The notes under the pieces were generated by a model that saw only the letters and a list, made by a program, of their open reading frames with translations, ran no database searches and was not told the DNA's origin. Below are positions 44,412 to 53,760 of a stretch of 64,000 nucleotides of DNA, piece after piece (positions within the stretch are counted from its first letter, which is position 1; every line of letters starts with the position of its first letter). The stretch comes from an uncultured Mycoplasmatota bacterium. Its GTDB lineage: Bacteria > Bacillota_I > Bacilli_A > RF39 > UBA660. The position numbers and the translations under genes are program-made. The stretch is from the NCBI GenBank assembly GCA_900547995.1, contig URIY01000001.1, positions 1-64,000 of the forward strand. The letters run 5' to 3'.

Positions 44412-46340
44412 CTATATATCTAAGTTTTCTACATATCCAGCATTTTCTTCAATAAATTTACGTCTTGGCTCTACTTCATCACCCATTAACGTTTCAAATA
44501 CTTTATCTGCTGCTATACAATCATTTACAGTTATTTTTCTTAATACTCTTTTTTCAATGTCCATTGTTGTTTCATTAAGTTCCTCAGCATCCATTTCACC
44601 AAGTCCCTTCATTCGGGCAATTTCAGCACGTTGTCTAACATTATCTGGAAGAGATTTTAAATATTCATCTCTTTCATCTTCTGTTAAAACATATTTTCTT
44701 GTTTTTCCATGCATTATTCTAAATAATGGTGGCTGTGCAGCATACACATGTCCTGCCTCTACTATTGGTTTAAAAAATCTGTAAAATAATGTTAATAATA
44801 ATACACGAATATGTGCCCCATCAACATCGGCATCGGTCATGATTATTATTTTATGATATCTTAACTTATTTAAATCAAAATCTTCACCTATACCTGTACC
44901 AAAAGCAGTTATAATTGATCTAATTTCTTCATTTGATAATGCTTTATCAAGTCTTGCCTTTTCAACATTAAGAATCTTACCTCTAAGTGGTAAAATGGCT
45001 TGTGTCATTGAATCTCTTCCTTTTTTAGCTGATCCACCTGCTGAATCTCCTTCGACTATAAATATTTCAGATATTGTAGGATCTTTACTTTTACAGTCAG
45101 ATAATTTGCCAAAGAAATTAGTTGTAACTAAATCACTTTTTCTTGTTATCTCACGAGCTTTTTTAGCAGCATTTCTTGCACGAGATGCAAGTAAAGCCTT
45201 ATTTATTATTATTTTAGCATAATCAGGATTTTCCATTAAAAATCTTTCAAATCCCTCAGAAAAAACATTATCAGCAAGTTTTCTAACTTCTGAATTTCCC
45301 AAACGTCCTTTAGTTTGACCTTCAAACTGTGGATTAGGATGTTTACAAGAAATAATCATTGTTAATCCTTCTTTTACATCATCACCAGTAAGGGAATCAT
45401 CTTTTTCTTTAAGTAATCCTGATTTTCTAGCATATGAATTAATAATTCTTGTTAATGCTCTTCTAACTCCTTCTTCATGAGTACCACCATCATGGGTATT
45501 TATATTATTTACAAAAGAATAAATATTGTCATTATAACTTGAATTATATTGCATTGCAACCTCAAAGAAAACGCCATCTTCCTCACCTTGTAAATGTATA
45601 ATTTGTTCATGTATTGGTGTTTTATTTTGATTAATGAATTTTACATATTCACTAATTCCACCTTCATAGTGAAAAGTTTCTCCTGTTGTATCCTCATCAT
45701 CTCTATCATCACGAATTGTTAAAGCAAGACCTTTATTTAAAAATGCAAGTTCTCTTATCCTTACCTTTAGAGTTTCATAATCATATATTGTCGTATCAAA
45801 TATTTCAGGATCTGGTTTAAAGGTAACGGTTGTTCCTGTTCTATTTATATCACAATCTCCAATTACAGTTAAATGTTGAGCGATTTTTCCACCATCAACA
45901 AATTTTGTTTCATATATTTTACCATCTTTATAAACAGTAACGGTAACACTTGTTGATAAAGCATTTACAACACTAGCACCTACTCCATGAAGACCTCCGG
46001 ATACTTTATATCCTCCGCCTCCAAATTTTCCGCCGGCATGTAATACTGTGTATACTGTTTCAACAGTTGAAATACCTGTTTTAGCATGTAAACCAACAGG
46101 AATCCCACGTCCATTATCTTTTACAGTAATTGAATTATCTTTATTAATAATGACCTCAATAGCATTACAATATCCAGCCAATGCTTCATCTATAGCATTA
46201 TCAACTATTTCCCATACCAAATGATGTAAACCTTTTACATCCGTAGTACCAATATACATACCTGGTCTTTTGCGAACTGCTTCTAAGCCTTCTAGGACTT
46301 GTATATCGGAAGCATCATAATGTTCTTTATTATTCTCCAT
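44412..46340 (-). CDS. gyrB: DNA gyrase subunit B
   Basis: A 642-aa ATPase subunit. [23 protein letters not shown] and [15 protein letters not shown] form the GHKL ATP site; [28 protein letters not shown] and [10 protein letters not shown] form the TOPRIM part. Its start lies inside the recF end (11-nt overlap), with GAGGTG within recF. Confidence 0.97.
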   Translation of the reverse strand: MENNKEHYDASDIQVLEGLEAVRKRPGMYIGTTDVKGLHHLVWEIVDNAIDEALAGYCNAIEVIINKDNSITVKDNGRGIPVGLHAKTGISTVETVYTVLHAGGKFGGGGYKVSGGLHGVGASVVNALSTSVTVTVYKDGKIYETKFVDGGKIAQHLTVIGDCDINRTGTTVTFKPDPEIFDTTIYDYETLKVRIRELAFLNKGLALTIRDDRDDEDTTGETFHYEGGISEYVKFINQNKTPIHEQIIHLQGEEDGVFFEVAMQYNSSYNDNIYSFVNNINTHDGGTHEEGVRRALTRIINSYARKSGLLKEKDDSLTGDDVKEGLTMIISCKHPNPQFEGQTKGRLGNSEVRKLADNVFSEGFERFLMENPDYAKIIINKALLASRARNAAKKAREITRKSDLVTTNFFGKLSDCKSKDPTISEIFIVEGDSAGGSAKKGRDSMTQAILPLRGKILNVEKARLDKALSNEEIRSIITAFGTGIGEDFDLNKLRYHKIIIMTDADVDGAHIRVLLLTLFYRFFKPIVEAGHVYAAQPPLFRIMHGKTRKYVLTEDERDEYLKSLPDNVRQRAEIARMKGLGEMDAEELNETTMDIEKRVLRKITVNDCIAADKVFETLMGDEVEPRRKFIEENAGYVENLDI

Positions 46341-47442
46341 TTTGCACCTCTTCTATTTTTCCATCACAAATTTTAATTAATTTGGCTTTTTTTAATATAT
46401 TTTCATTTATATTTTTTAAATCAGTGGTAGTAATTATGACTTGAAAATCATCATCAATATATTTTAATAATAAATTTTTTTTAATATCATCTAATTCACT
46501 AAATACATCATCCAAAAGTAATATTGGTTTTTCACCTTTAATATTTTTAAATAAACTTATTTCAGCAAGTTTATATGCAATGATTGACATTCTTTGTTGA
46601 CCTTGTGATCCATTTTCTTTTAAATTATTGTTATCAAGTATAAAATAATAGTCATCTTTATGTGGACCAATAACAGTAGTTCCTAACCTAACTTCATCAT
46701 TATATCTTTTTTTAAACTCCTCTAGCATTGTCTTTTGGACATCATTACTATCTAAATTGACACTTGGCTTATAAATTAGTTTAAAATTTTTATACCCGCT
46801 TATTTCATAATAAATATCACCTATTATTTTATTTAAATCCTCAAAATACTTTTTCCTTATTTCATATATTGAAACAGATCTTTGTATTAAATAATTTGTT
46901 AAAATAGAAAAATAATTTAAATCAACATTTTCATTAAATTTGATTTTTTTTAAATAGTCATTACGCATTTTAAGTAATTTGTTATAATCATTAAGATAGA
47001 TAATATAATTATTATAAAGCTGAGATAATTCTACATTTAAATATCTTCTTCTCTCTTGTGGAGAACCTTTTATTAAATTTAAGTCTTCTGGATAGAAAAT
47101 GATAATATTAGAATTAATAATATAATCATTTATTTTTTTTACACGATTATTGTTTAATTCTAATTTTTTTCCACTGTTATCAATAGATAATTTTTTTACA
47201 TCATCAATTGGCTTATTTTCAAAAATACCTATCAAATTAGTAAATTCTTGATTATGTTTAATTAGATTACTATCAACATATAAACGATGTGATTTTGTAA
47301 GACATAGTACAAATATTCCTTCTAATATATTTGTTTTACCTTGAGCATTATTTCCATATATAATATTTATTTTTTTATTAAATTCAATTTCTAGATTATC
47401 ATAATTTCGAAAATTAGTTAAATTTAATTTCTTAATTATCAT
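46330..47442 (-). CDS. recF: DNA replication and repair protein RecF
   Basis: A 370-aa SMC-like ATPase that loads RecA at gaps. It has [15 protein letters not shown], Walker [15 protein letters not shown] (about 30-43), the signature SQGQQRMS and Walker [12 protein letters not shown]. The region right before the ATG has no ribosome site; instead a 17-codon leader frame with a strong site ends across the recF start. The S4-domain gene yaaA usually upstream is absent. Confidence 0.95.
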   Translation of the reverse strand: MIIKKLNLTNFRNYDNLEIEFNKKINIIYGNNAQGKTNILEGIFVLCLTKSHRLYVDSNLIKHNQEFTNLIGIFENKPIDDVKKLSIDNSGKKLELNNNRVKKINDYIINSNIIIFYPEDLNLIKGSPQERRRYLNVELSQLYNNYIIYLNDYNKLLKMRNDYLKKIKFNENVDLNYFSILTNYLIQRSVSIYEIRKKYFEDLNKIIGDIYYEISGYKNFKLIYKPSVNLDSNDVQKTMLEEFKKRYNDEVRLGTTVIGPHKDDYYFILDNNNLKENGSQGQQRMSIIAYKLAEISLFKNIKGEKPILLLDDVFSELDDIKKNLLLKYIDDDFQVIITTTDLKNINENILKKAKLIKICDGKIEEVQNGE

Positions 47443-47485
47443 TAATTTTTATTTTTATGCCTCTATTTTGAATTTTAATGCTCAT
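47432..47485 (-). CDS. Candidate 17-aa leader peptide coupled to recF
   Basis: ATG at 47485 follows GAGGTGG by about 7 nt and encodes [17 protein letters not shown]. Its stop (47432-47434) lies 6-8 nt inside recF, so the recF ATG (47440-47442) is within its last codons in another frame. This fits translational coupling of recF to a leader; no homology is claimed. Confidence 0.45.
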   Translation of the reverse strand: MSIKIQNRGIKIKINDN

Positions 47486-47539
47486 TGTATACCACCTCAT
47501 ACATATATATTATATCATAAATTTGGCTTTTTTTATATA

Positions 47540-47563
47540 AAAAATAGGTTATTCACCTATTTT
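47540..47563 (-). terminator. Terminator after the ComK-like gene
   Basis: AAATAGGT and ACCTATTT arms overlap the stop codon at 47549 and are followed on the minus strand by TTTTTTAT. Confidence 0.65.
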
Positions 47564-48001
47564 CCTTCTCCTTAATACAGAATCTAATCTGGTCGCTCTT
47601 AAAATTTGATTTTCGATACTTTCAAATGATATACATAATTCTAACTGATAACCATTTATAAATTCTAATGTTGTACATTTTCTTTCTCTTTTATAATCAG
47701 TCAAATTATTTAAAGATATCCAAGAACATTCTTTACCCCTTGGTGATGATGTTGGAAAGAAAATAATATTCTTTGTCTCTTCGATTATAATTGGTGATTT
47801 ATAGTTTATACCCATTAAATGTTTAGTTCCTTCAAATCGACCCATATAAGAACTTCCAAAAAATTTACAACTTTCATCAATTATTGACATTGCGGATTTT
47901 TCCACATAAAATTCATCCTCTTTCTCAACAACTTTAGAAATTTTATTATTTATCCATATTATTGCACATGTTGATGAATTAATTTCATACGTCTTTTTCA
48001 T
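47549..48001 (-). CDS. ComK-like competence transcription factor
   Basis: A 150-aa protein with clear ComK-family similarity: VEKEDEFYVEKSAMSIIDES, then CKFFGSSYMGRFEGTKHLMG, SPIIIEETKNIIFFPTSSP, ECSWISLNNL and SFENQ-like FESIENQILRA. ComK activates DNA-uptake and recombination genes by binding AT boxes (AAAA-N5-TTTT). It is shorter than Bacillus ComK (192 aa) at the C terminus, which in Bacillus holds the MecA/ClpC recognition region. The start is the ATG at 48001 behind AGGGGGAA. It is placed between dnaN and recF, unusual for comK, with its own terminator and a motif-rich upstream region. Confidence 0.82.
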   Translation of the reverse strand: MKKTYEINSSTCAIIWINNKISKVVEKEDEFYVEKSAMSIIDESCKFFGSSYMGRFEGTKHLMGINYKSPIIIEETKNIIFFPTSSPRGKECSWISLNNLTDYKRERKCTTLEFINGYQLELCISFESIENQILRATRLDSVLRRRKIGE

Positions 48002-48063
48002 TTTATTCCCCCTATTTATATCTTTCTCCAAAAAAAGAAATTATCCTTGTTATATCATACAAA

Positions 48064-48120
48064 TTTGTCAAATTTTATCATTTTTTGTCGCAGATTTGAC
48101 ATTTTTGTCGTTTTTGACAA
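48064..48120. promoter_or_regulatory. Phased TTTGTC/TTTGAC motif array upstream of the comK-like gene
   Basis: Five TTTG(T/A)C(A/G) motifs have their G at 48067, 48087, 48098, 48107 and 48116, i.e. spacings of 20, 11, 9 and 9 bp, close to whole helical turns. Several pair up as TTTGTC...GACAAA. AAAA/TTTT runs resembling ComK AT boxes overlap them. This may be an autoregulatory control site. Confidence 0.4.
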
Positions 48121-48129
48121 AAAATGTAG

Positions 48130-48155
48130 AAAAAAAGAACTTTTAATAAGTTCTT
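48130..48155 (-). terminator. Terminator of dnaN
   Basis: AAGAACTT/AAGTTCTT arms (48135-48155) overlap the dnaN stop, followed by TTTTTTT-type run on the minus strand. Confidence 0.65.
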
Positions 48156-49264
48156 ATTGGTAAAATCAATTCTGTTAAATCTTGATTATCATCACTTCTT
48201 AATATAATAGGTTTAATTTCTCCATTAAAACATAAAGTTACTTTATCACCATTAAATGCTTTAAGAGCATCCATCATATATCTAGAACTAAAAGCAATTT
48301 TAATATTTTCATTATTATTTTTTAGTGCTGATATATTTTCTTCAACATTACCTATTTCTGGTATATTTGAAGAAATTTTAATTTTTTCATCTAATGTTTC
48401 TAAATTAATGGTATTTTTATCATCCTGATTAGTAAGTAAAGATGCTCTATCAAGTGCATTATACATTTCATATAGATTAATAGTTACCTCGAGGGCAAAC
48501 TCATTAGGAATTAATTTTGAAGTATCTGGATAACTTCCGCTTATTAAAGTGGTCATCATGATAATATTATTAAATTTAAAAATTACTTTATTATTAAATA
48601 TATGCATTTCTATTTTTTCTTCATCATCATTGAATAATTTAATTAATTCGTTTAAGTTTTTAGTTGGAATAATTATATTTATATTGTTTTCCACAATACA
48701 ATCTAACTTTACAACTTTCTTAGATAAACGATATGAATCTGTTGCAACACATTCAAGTGTATCACCTTCTATTTTAAAATTAATTCCTGTTAAAACTGGT
48801 CTTGATTCTTGTGTAGAAGATGCAAATGTAGTTTGACTAACAATATTCTTAAATATCTTTTTATCAAAAGTAATAGGATTTTTACTAATATCCAAATTTA
48901 AATCAGGGAATTCATTTACACTATTACAATTTAAGTTAAATGAAGAATTATCTGTAAATATATATACTTTTGAATCCATTACTTCTTCTATATTTACAAC
49001 CGTATTTGGCAATTTTCTTATTATATCATATATATATCTACCAGATATAACAATTGAACCAGTTTGTTCTATCTCGACTATTTCATCTTTATTTATAAAA
49101 GTTTTAATAGCGATTTCATTGTCTGTACTCATTAAATACAAGCCTTCTTCTGTTAACTCAAATTTTATACAGTTAAGTATGGGTATTAAATTTTTAGTTG
49201 ACACTCCTTTAATAACATAATTTAAATGTTCCATTAATTTTTCTTGTTTAATTTTAAATTTCAT
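48143..49264 (-). CDS. dnaN: DNA polymerase III beta sliding clamp
   Basis: A 373-aa ring-forming processivity clamp. The three clamp domains are recognisable from MKFKIKQEKLMEHLNYVIKG, FASSTQESRPVLTGINF and the C-terminal DDNQDLTELILPIRTY hydrophobic-pocket block. It follows dnaA by 139 bp that hold further DnaA boxes. RBS AGGAG. Confidence 0.96.
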   Translation of the reverse strand: MKFKIKQEKLMEHLNYVIKGVSTKNLIPILNCIKFELTEEGLYLMSTDNEIAIKTFINKDEIVEIEQTGSIVISGRYIYDIIRKLPNTVVNIEEVMDSKVYIFTDNSSFNLNCNSVNEFPDLNLDISKNPITFDKKIFKNIVSQTTFASSTQESRPVLTGINFKIEGDTLECVATDSYRLSKKVVKLDCIVENNINIIIPTKNLNELIKLFNDDEEKIEMHIFNNKVIFKFNNIIMMTTLISGSYPDTSKLIPNEFALEVTINLYEMYNALDRASLLTNQDDKNTINLETLDEKIKISSNIPEIGNVEENISALKNNNENIKIAFSSRYMMDALKAFNGDKVTLCFNGEIKPIILRSDDNQDLTELILPIRTY

Positions 49265-49303
49265 ATCTATTCTCCTTTTATATATAAGTATTATTATTAT
49301 TAG

Positions 49304-49403
49304 TGTGGATATGGTGGATAACTTTACAAATCCTTTAATTTTAAGGTATAAAACAAGTGTAAATTATTCATCATTTCCTGTGGATTTTCTTAGTTTTTCC
49401 ACT
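49304..49403. other. DnaA-box cluster between dnaA and dnaN (oriC part 2)
   Basis: TGTGGATAT (49304-49312), GGTGGATAA (49313-49321), TGTGGATTT (49379-49387) and TTTTCCACT (49395-49403) are DnaA-box-like 9-mers. With the cluster upstream of dnaA they give a bipartite origin like that of Bacillus. Confidence 0.65.
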
Positions 49404-50756
49404 TTACTTTAATTGACTTTCAATTTTTTTAATTATAAGTTCAAGGTTACTATCTTTTTTTATAGCTTTTTTAATTTTATCCACCGAGTGCATAACAGTC
49501 GTATGATCTTTTCCACCAAATTCCATTCCTATTTTGGGAAACGATTCTTCACAGACAACTCTACATATATACATAGCCACTTGTCTTGGAACAGCGATGT
49601 TAGCATTTCTTTTCTTACTTTTTAAGTCATCTATGGTAATGTTATATGTGTCGGCAACAAGTTGTTGTACTAAATCAATTTTATTTTTTGATATTATTGT
49701 TTTAGCGAAATAATCTTTTAAAGCCTCTATGGCAAGTTCAATTGTTATACTAGAACCATTCATCATTGTGGAAAAAGCGGCTACCCTAGTAATTGCACCT
49801 TCAAGTTTTCTTATATCACTTGTACAATTACTCGCTATATACTCTTTAACTTCAATTGGGAAGTATTTAACCATATCATTGCCTTCAATTTTTTTATCAA
49901 TAATATGCATTCTAAGTTCAAAATCCGGTGGAAATACGTTTGTAGTAAGTCCCCAACTAAATCTAGTCTGAAGTCTTTCCTCAAGGGCTTTTAAGTCATC
50001 GGGTGATCTATCTGATGTAATAATAATTTGTTTATTATTCCCATATAATTCATTAAAGGTATTAAAAAATTCTTGTTGGGCTTTATTAGCAATTTGCAAA
50101 TATTGTATATCATCTATCATTAAGACATCAATATCTCTATATTTAGTTTTAAAATATTTTACATCATTAATGTTATCATTATCTTTATTCTTTCTATATA
50201 AATCAATAAAATCATTAACAAATTGCTCACTTGTTACATATAAAACTCTTTTTTTTGAGTTTTTAACAATATAGTTTCCAATAGCGTGCATCAAATGTGT
50301 TTTTCCTAGCCCACTTTTTCCATATATAAATAAAGGATTATACATTATACCTGGTTTTTCAGCAACAGCTAGTGCTACTGTTCGTGCAAATTTATTACTC
50401 TCCCCTACTATAAAATTTTCAAAAGTATATTGTGGTTTTAAATTGTTTTCCACCATATTAATTGATGGAACACCTATTTCTTCATCATTTACTTGAACAT
50501 TCTTTTCAATTTCATCATCCGTATAATACTCAAATTGAAAATTGGAGCCTGTAACAAGAGCAAATGTTTCCACGATAAGTTCATTATAGTTTTCTTTCAA
50601 ATGCTTTTTATGAATATGCATAGGAACAATTACCTTGGCTGTTTCATTATTTAATTCTGCAAGTTTTGTTTCCATAAACCATGTTTCATATAGCATTGGT
50701 GAAATTTCTTCTTTTATCTTATCCAAAAAGGTTTTCCATATATTTTCTAAGTCCAT
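49404..50756 (-). CDS. dnaA: Chromosomal replication initiator DnaA
   Basis: A 450-aa initiator. Domain I LENIWKTFLDKIKEEI is at the start; domain III has Walker A GKSGLGKTHL, Walker B VLMIDDIQYL and RLQTRFSWGL. Domain IV has the DnaA signature GKDHTTVMHSV. The ATG at 50756, 5 nt after GGGTGAGG, is preferred over an upstream GTG at 50768. Promoter at 50786-50814; DnaA boxes on both sides suggest autoregulation. Confidence 0.97.
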   Translation of the reverse strand: MDLENIWKTFLDKIKEEISPMLYETWFMETKLAELNNETAKVIVPMHIHKKHLKENYNELIVETFALVTGSNFQFEYYTDDEIEKNVQVNDEEIGVPSINMVENNLKPQYTFENFIVGESNKFARTVALAVAEKPGIMYNPLFIYGKSGLGKTHLMHAIGNYIVKNSKKRVLYVTSEQFVNDFIDLYRKNKDNDNINDVKYFKTKYRDIDVLMIDDIQYLQIANKAQQEFFNTFNELYGNNKQIIITSDRSPDDLKALEERLQTRFSWGLTTNVFPPDFELRMHIIDKKIEGNDMVKYFPIEVKEYIASNCTSDIRKLEGAITRVAAFSTMMNGSSITIELAIEALKDYFAKTIISKNKIDLVQQLVADTYNITIDDLKSKKRNANIAVPRQVAMYICRVVCEESFPKIGMEFGGKDHTTVMHSVDKIKKAIKKDSNLELIIKKIESQLK

Positions 50757-50785
50757 AACCTCACCCACTACATCAATCTATCCCC

Positions 50786-50814
50786 ATTGTACCTTATTTT
50801 TACACAAAAAACAA
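50786..50814 (-). promoter_or_regulatory. Promoter of dnaA
   Basis: TTGTTT (50809-50814), 17 nt, TACAAT (50786-50791) on the minus strand. Confidence 0.5.
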
Positions 50815-50842
50815 ACAAAATGTGACAAAATCACAAAAAAAC

Positions 50843-51065
50843 TGTGGAAAATTATTTCCCAGGCAATAATAAATTAACTAAATCACAGCATATTCACATA
50901 TTTTTCCACAAGGTAAAGTCTTTAAAAATAAAGAAAAAAGCTAATAATTAACATTAACTGTGGAAAAAATATTAACTATGTGAATTGAAATATATAAAGT
51001 TTTCCACAAATTATGTGAATTTAAAATAAAACCTTTAATTTTTAACAAAAAAAGTATGTGGAAAA
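50843..51065. other. Chromosomal replication origin oriC, main DnaA-box cluster
   Basis: Between divergent dnaA and rpmH lie five boxes of the form TTTTCCACA/TGTGGAAAA at 50843-50851, 50902-50910, 50959-50967, 51000-51008 and 51057-51065. TATTCACAT and ATGTGAAT lie between them. Flanks are extremely AT-rich, as needed for unwinding. The uniform TTTTCCACA variant differs from the usual TTATCCACA. A near-match to a Noc box (ATTTCCCAGGCAAT, 50854-50867) also lies here. Confidence 0.88.
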
Positions 51066-51104
51066 CTATTTTATCAAAAAAATTATATAACTTTCAAAAA
51101 ATGT

Positions 51105-51134
51105 TTGACAATTTAGAAGAATATATTATATAAT
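51105..51134 (+). promoter_or_regulatory. Promoter of rpmH
   Basis: TTGACA (51105-51110), 18 nt, TATAAT (51129-51134); both boxes perfect. It faces away from oriC. Confidence 0.75.
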
Positions 51135-51178
51135 TAAGCCAATGGCAATTTTTGACTAGTACAGGAGGTGTTATAACT

Positions 51179-51301
51179 ATGAAGAGAACATATCAACCAA
51201 ATAATAGAAAAAAAGCAAAAAAAATGGGTTTCTTTGCTAGAATGCAAACTAAAATAATAAATAGTCGTCGTCGCAAAGGACGTAAAGTATTATCTCATTA
51301 A
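51179..51301 (+). CDS. rpmH: 50S ribosomal protein L34
   Basis: A 40-aa basic protein beginning [20 protein letters not shown] and ending [11 protein letters not shown], the L34 pattern. RBS AGGAGG is well spaced before the ATG. It is slightly shorter than the usual 44 aa through loss of the KGR/LTA end residues. First gene of the rpmH-rnpA-yidC-jag string. Confidence 0.97.
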   Translation: MKRTYQPNNRKKAKKMGFFARMQTKIINSRRRKGRKVLSH

Positions 51302-51311
51302 TTATTTTAAT

Positions 51312-51340
51312 AACGCCACCTAAGAGTGGCGTTTTAACTT
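51312..51340 (+). terminator. Terminator between rpmH and rnpA
   Basis: AACGCCAC/GTGGCGTT arms with a 6-nt loop followed by TTTTAACTTT. It would let rpmH mRNA be made in excess over rnpA. Confidence 0.7.
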
Positions 51341-51354
51341 TATGGAGTGATATT

Positions 51355-51690
51355 ATGAAAAAAATTAATATAATAAAGAAAAATGAAGATTATAATAGAA
51401 TAATTAAAAATTGTAAGTCATATAAATATAAAGATTATGTTGCATACATAGAGTGGGTGGATAGTTCAATTTATCATTTTGGATTTTCTGTTGGTAAAAA
51501 AATAGGGAATGCTGTTACAAGAAATAGGATAAAGAGACAGTTAAAATCTATTTTAGATAAAATAACCTTTAAAAATAACTTTAATTGTATTATAATTGTA
51601 AGGAAAGGTATTTTAGATAAAACTTTTCAACAAATGCAAGATGAATTAAATGAACTTGTGGAATTAATAAAAATAAAAAAGGAGAACTAA
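51355..51690 (+). CDS. rnpA: Ribonuclease P protein component
   Basis: A 111-aa basic protein subunit that helps the catalytic RNA process tRNA 5' ends. FSVGKKIGNAVTRNRIKRQLKSI is the RNR motif helix. RBS GGAGTGA. The catalytic RNA gene rnpB is not in the window. Confidence 0.95.
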   Translation: MKKINIIKKNEDYNRIIKNCKSYKYKDYVAYIEWVDSSIYHFGFSVGKKIGNAVTRNRIKRQLKSILDKITFKNNFNCIIIVRKGILDKTFQQMQDELNELVELIKIKKEN

Positions 51691-51692
51691 AG

Positions 51693-52622
51693 ATGAAGAA
51701 AAAAATAATGAGAATATTTTTAACAGTTGCATTAGTATTTACTTTAACTGGATGTACTAAAACATTAAAAGATTCTAATAATAAAATTGTTAAAAATGAA
51801 ATAACTGGTCAGAGCCTGCCATCAAATATACTATGTCAAGCAGAGGATGAAAATACAGTTAAACTTTATGAAGCCAATGGTATTGAAATGAAGAAATTAC
51901 CAAAATGTACTGATTTCAAAATAACGAGTGGGGGATATGAAGGAATTTGGACTACTATATTTGTAAAACCACTTGCTTGGGTAATTTTAAAATTAGGAGC
52001 ACTTGTTAAAAATTATGGATTATCTATTATTATAATTACTATACTAATTAGATTAATAATGTATCCTATAACTAAAAAGAGTGCTATGCAATCAGAAAAT
52101 TTAAAGAAAGCCCAAAATGATTTACAAAAACTTGAAAAGAAATATGCTGGAAAGCAAGATCAAGAAAGTATGATGCAAAAAAGTCAAGAAATGATGTTAA
52201 TATATAAAAAATATAATATTAATCCAATGTCTGGTTGTATCTTTGCTTTAATTCAAATACCGTTATTCTTTGCCTTCTATGAAGCAATGAATAGATTACC
52301 AGCCATATTTGAGGGTAAATTTCTTGGATTCCATTTAGGAACAACACCAATAAATGCTATGCAATCAGGAAATTTCTTTTATATCATATTTATAGTATTA
52401 GTCGTTTTAACAACATATTTCTCATTTAAATTGAATAGTGGAGCAACACCAAGTCCTGAACAAGAAAAGCAAATGAAAATGATGTCCAAAATTATGGTTA
52501 TAATGATTGGTATAACATCAATTACTATGCCAGTTGCTATTGAGGTATATTGGATTTTCAATAGTGGATTTACCATTATTCAAAACTTACTTGTAAAGAG
52601 GAAAAAAGCCAATGTTAAATAA
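51693..52622 (+). CDS. yidC: Membrane protein insertase YidC/SpoIIIJ (lipoprotein form)
   Basis: A 309-aa insertase. The N-terminal signal ends in the lipobox LTGC (Cys about 21). Five hydrophobic segments follow the WTTIFVKPLAWVILKLG start of the core domain, and ILIRLIMYPITKKSAMQS carries the conserved groove Arg. A charged tail RKKANVK ends it. It starts 3 nt after rnpA and overlaps jag by 11 nt. Confidence 0.95.
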   Translation: MKKKIMRIFLTVALVFTLTGCTKTLKDSNNKIVKNEITGQSLPSNILCQAEDENTVKLYEANGIEMKKLPKCTDFKITSGGYEGIWTTIFVKPLAWVILKLGALVKNYGLSIIIITILIRLIMYPITKKSAMQSENLKKAQNDLQKLEKKYAGKQDQESMMQKSQEMMLIYKKYNINPMSGCIFALIQIPLFFAFYEAMNRLPAIFEGKFLGFHLGTTPINAMQSGNFFYIIFIVLVVLTTYFSFKLNSGATPSPEQEKQMKMMSKIMVIMIGITSITMPVAIEVYWIFNSGFTIIQNLLVKRKKANVK

Positions 52623-53232
52623 GTATATATATGAAGATAAAACAATAGAAAAAGCATTAGAAAAATGTTTAAATGATTTAAATGTTAACAAAGATGATAT
52701 TTATTATAAAGAAGAAATTCAAAAGGGAAGTTTATTGAAAGCAAGTAAGGCAATAATAGAAGTTATAAAAAAAGATGATATAAAAATATTAATTAATAAT
52801 TTTATTAAAGAAATAGGAAAATATATTAATTTAACTATTAAAACAGATATATATTTTACAGATGAAAATATTAAAGTAATATTAGATTCTGAAAATAATG
52901 CTGTACTTATTGGAAAAAATGGTAAGATGTTAAATTCAATTCAAACTTTATTAAAAAAACATATAGAAAATGAAACAAGCATGAATTTGAAAGTTTATAT
53001 TGATATAGAAAATTATAAACAAAAGAAAATAGAAAATTTAGAAAAAAATGTTAGAAAAATTATTAATGAAGTATTACTAACAAAAATAGATGCAAAATTA
53101 GATGAAATGAATTCATATGAAAGAAGAATTGTTCATAATATTGTAAGTGAATATGACTTTATCATATCAGAAAGTTTTGGAGAAACTCCTCATCGATATG
53201 TTGTTATAAAATATGTAGAAGGTAAGGAATAA
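52612..53232 (+). CDS. jag: RNA-binding protein KhpB/Jag
   Basis: A 206-aa RNA chaperone-type protein: Jag N-terminal domain (YEDKTIEKALEKCLNDLNV), KH domain with LIGKNGKMLNSIQTLL and R3H domain with SYERRIVHNIVSEY and ESFGETPHRYVVI. The start lies within the yidC end. The linker between Jag_N and KH is short. It partners KhpA in relatives to control cell-division and envelope genes. Confidence 0.94.
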   Translation: MLNKYIYEDKTIEKALEKCLNDLNVNKDDIYYKEEIQKGSLLKASKAIIEVIKKDDIKILINNFIKEIGKYINLTIKTDIYFTDENIKVILDSENNAVLIGKNGKMLNSIQTLLKKHIENETSMNLKVYIDIENYKQKKIENLEKNVRKIINEVLLTKIDAKLDEMNSYERRIVHNIVSEYDFIISESFGETPHRYVVIKYVEGKE

Positions 53233-53246
53233 AACTTACCTTTTAA
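53219..53246 (+). terminator. Terminator after jag
   Basis: AAGGTAAG/CTTACCTT arms span the jag stop and are followed by TTAATTT. Confidence 0.6.
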
Positions 53247-53262
53247 TTTAGGAGGAATGTAT

Positions 53263-53760
53263 ATGGATATAAATGATGATTATTATTTAATTGTTAAAGA
53301 TATTTTAAATTCAGATGAATTTATAAAAAGAAAAAAATATAGACATCATGGTGATATAAGTGTATATGAACACTCTCTAAAAGTATCAAGGTTATCTTAT
53401 GAGATTGCCAAAAAAATAAATTTGGCATTAAAACGACAAGTATTTAATGAGTATGATATGGCTATTGGAGCCCTTTTACATGATTTTTACTATAAACCAT
53501 ATACAGAAGATCATACTAAAAAGCCTTTCTTTAAGCAACATGGCTTTGTTCATGCAAGAGAAGCACTAGATAATTCTAGAAAATTTTTTCCACAGTACAT
53601 GAATAAGAAAGTAGAAAATATTATTTTAAGACATATGTTTCCTTTAAATATTGTTCCACCTAAATATTTAGAAAGTTGGTTAATAACGCTTACTGATAAG
53701 TATGTTTCTTTAGAGGTAGTTCCATATTTATTAAAAAAATTAGTAAGGAGTTTTAGTTAA
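53263..53760 (+). CDS. HD-domain phosphohydrolase-like protein
   Basis: A 165-aa protein with an HD-type core: RHHGDISVYEHSLKVSRLSY (first His), ALLHDFYYKPY (HD pair), KQHGFVHAREA and IILRHMFP (later His residues), ending with a Lys/Tyr-rich LTDKYVSL. The pattern resembles small HD hydrolases that act on nucleotides. Substrate unknown. The ATG at 53263 is 8 nt after AGGAGG. It is inserted between jag and mnmE and shares the TAATG overlap with mnmE, so it is coupled to it. Confidence 0.8.
   Translation: MDINDDYYLIVKDILNSDEFIKRKKYRHHGDISVYEHSLKVSRLSYEIAKKINLALKRQVFNEYDMAIGALLHDFYYKPYTEDHTKKPFFKQHGFVHAREALDNSRKFFPQYMNKKVENIILRHMFPLNIVPPKYLESWLITLTDKYVSLEVVPYLLKKLVRSFS

Noticed and set aside
47549..48031. 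Start of the ComK-like gene at the first in-frame codon (48031)
   Set aside because: The strong AGGGGGAA site lies between it and the ATG at 48001, which also matches where the ComK similarity begins.
50854..50867. ATTTCCCAGGCAAT in oriC as a Noc box
   Set aside because: Two mismatches to the consensus; kept only as a remark because one perfect site exists elsewhere.
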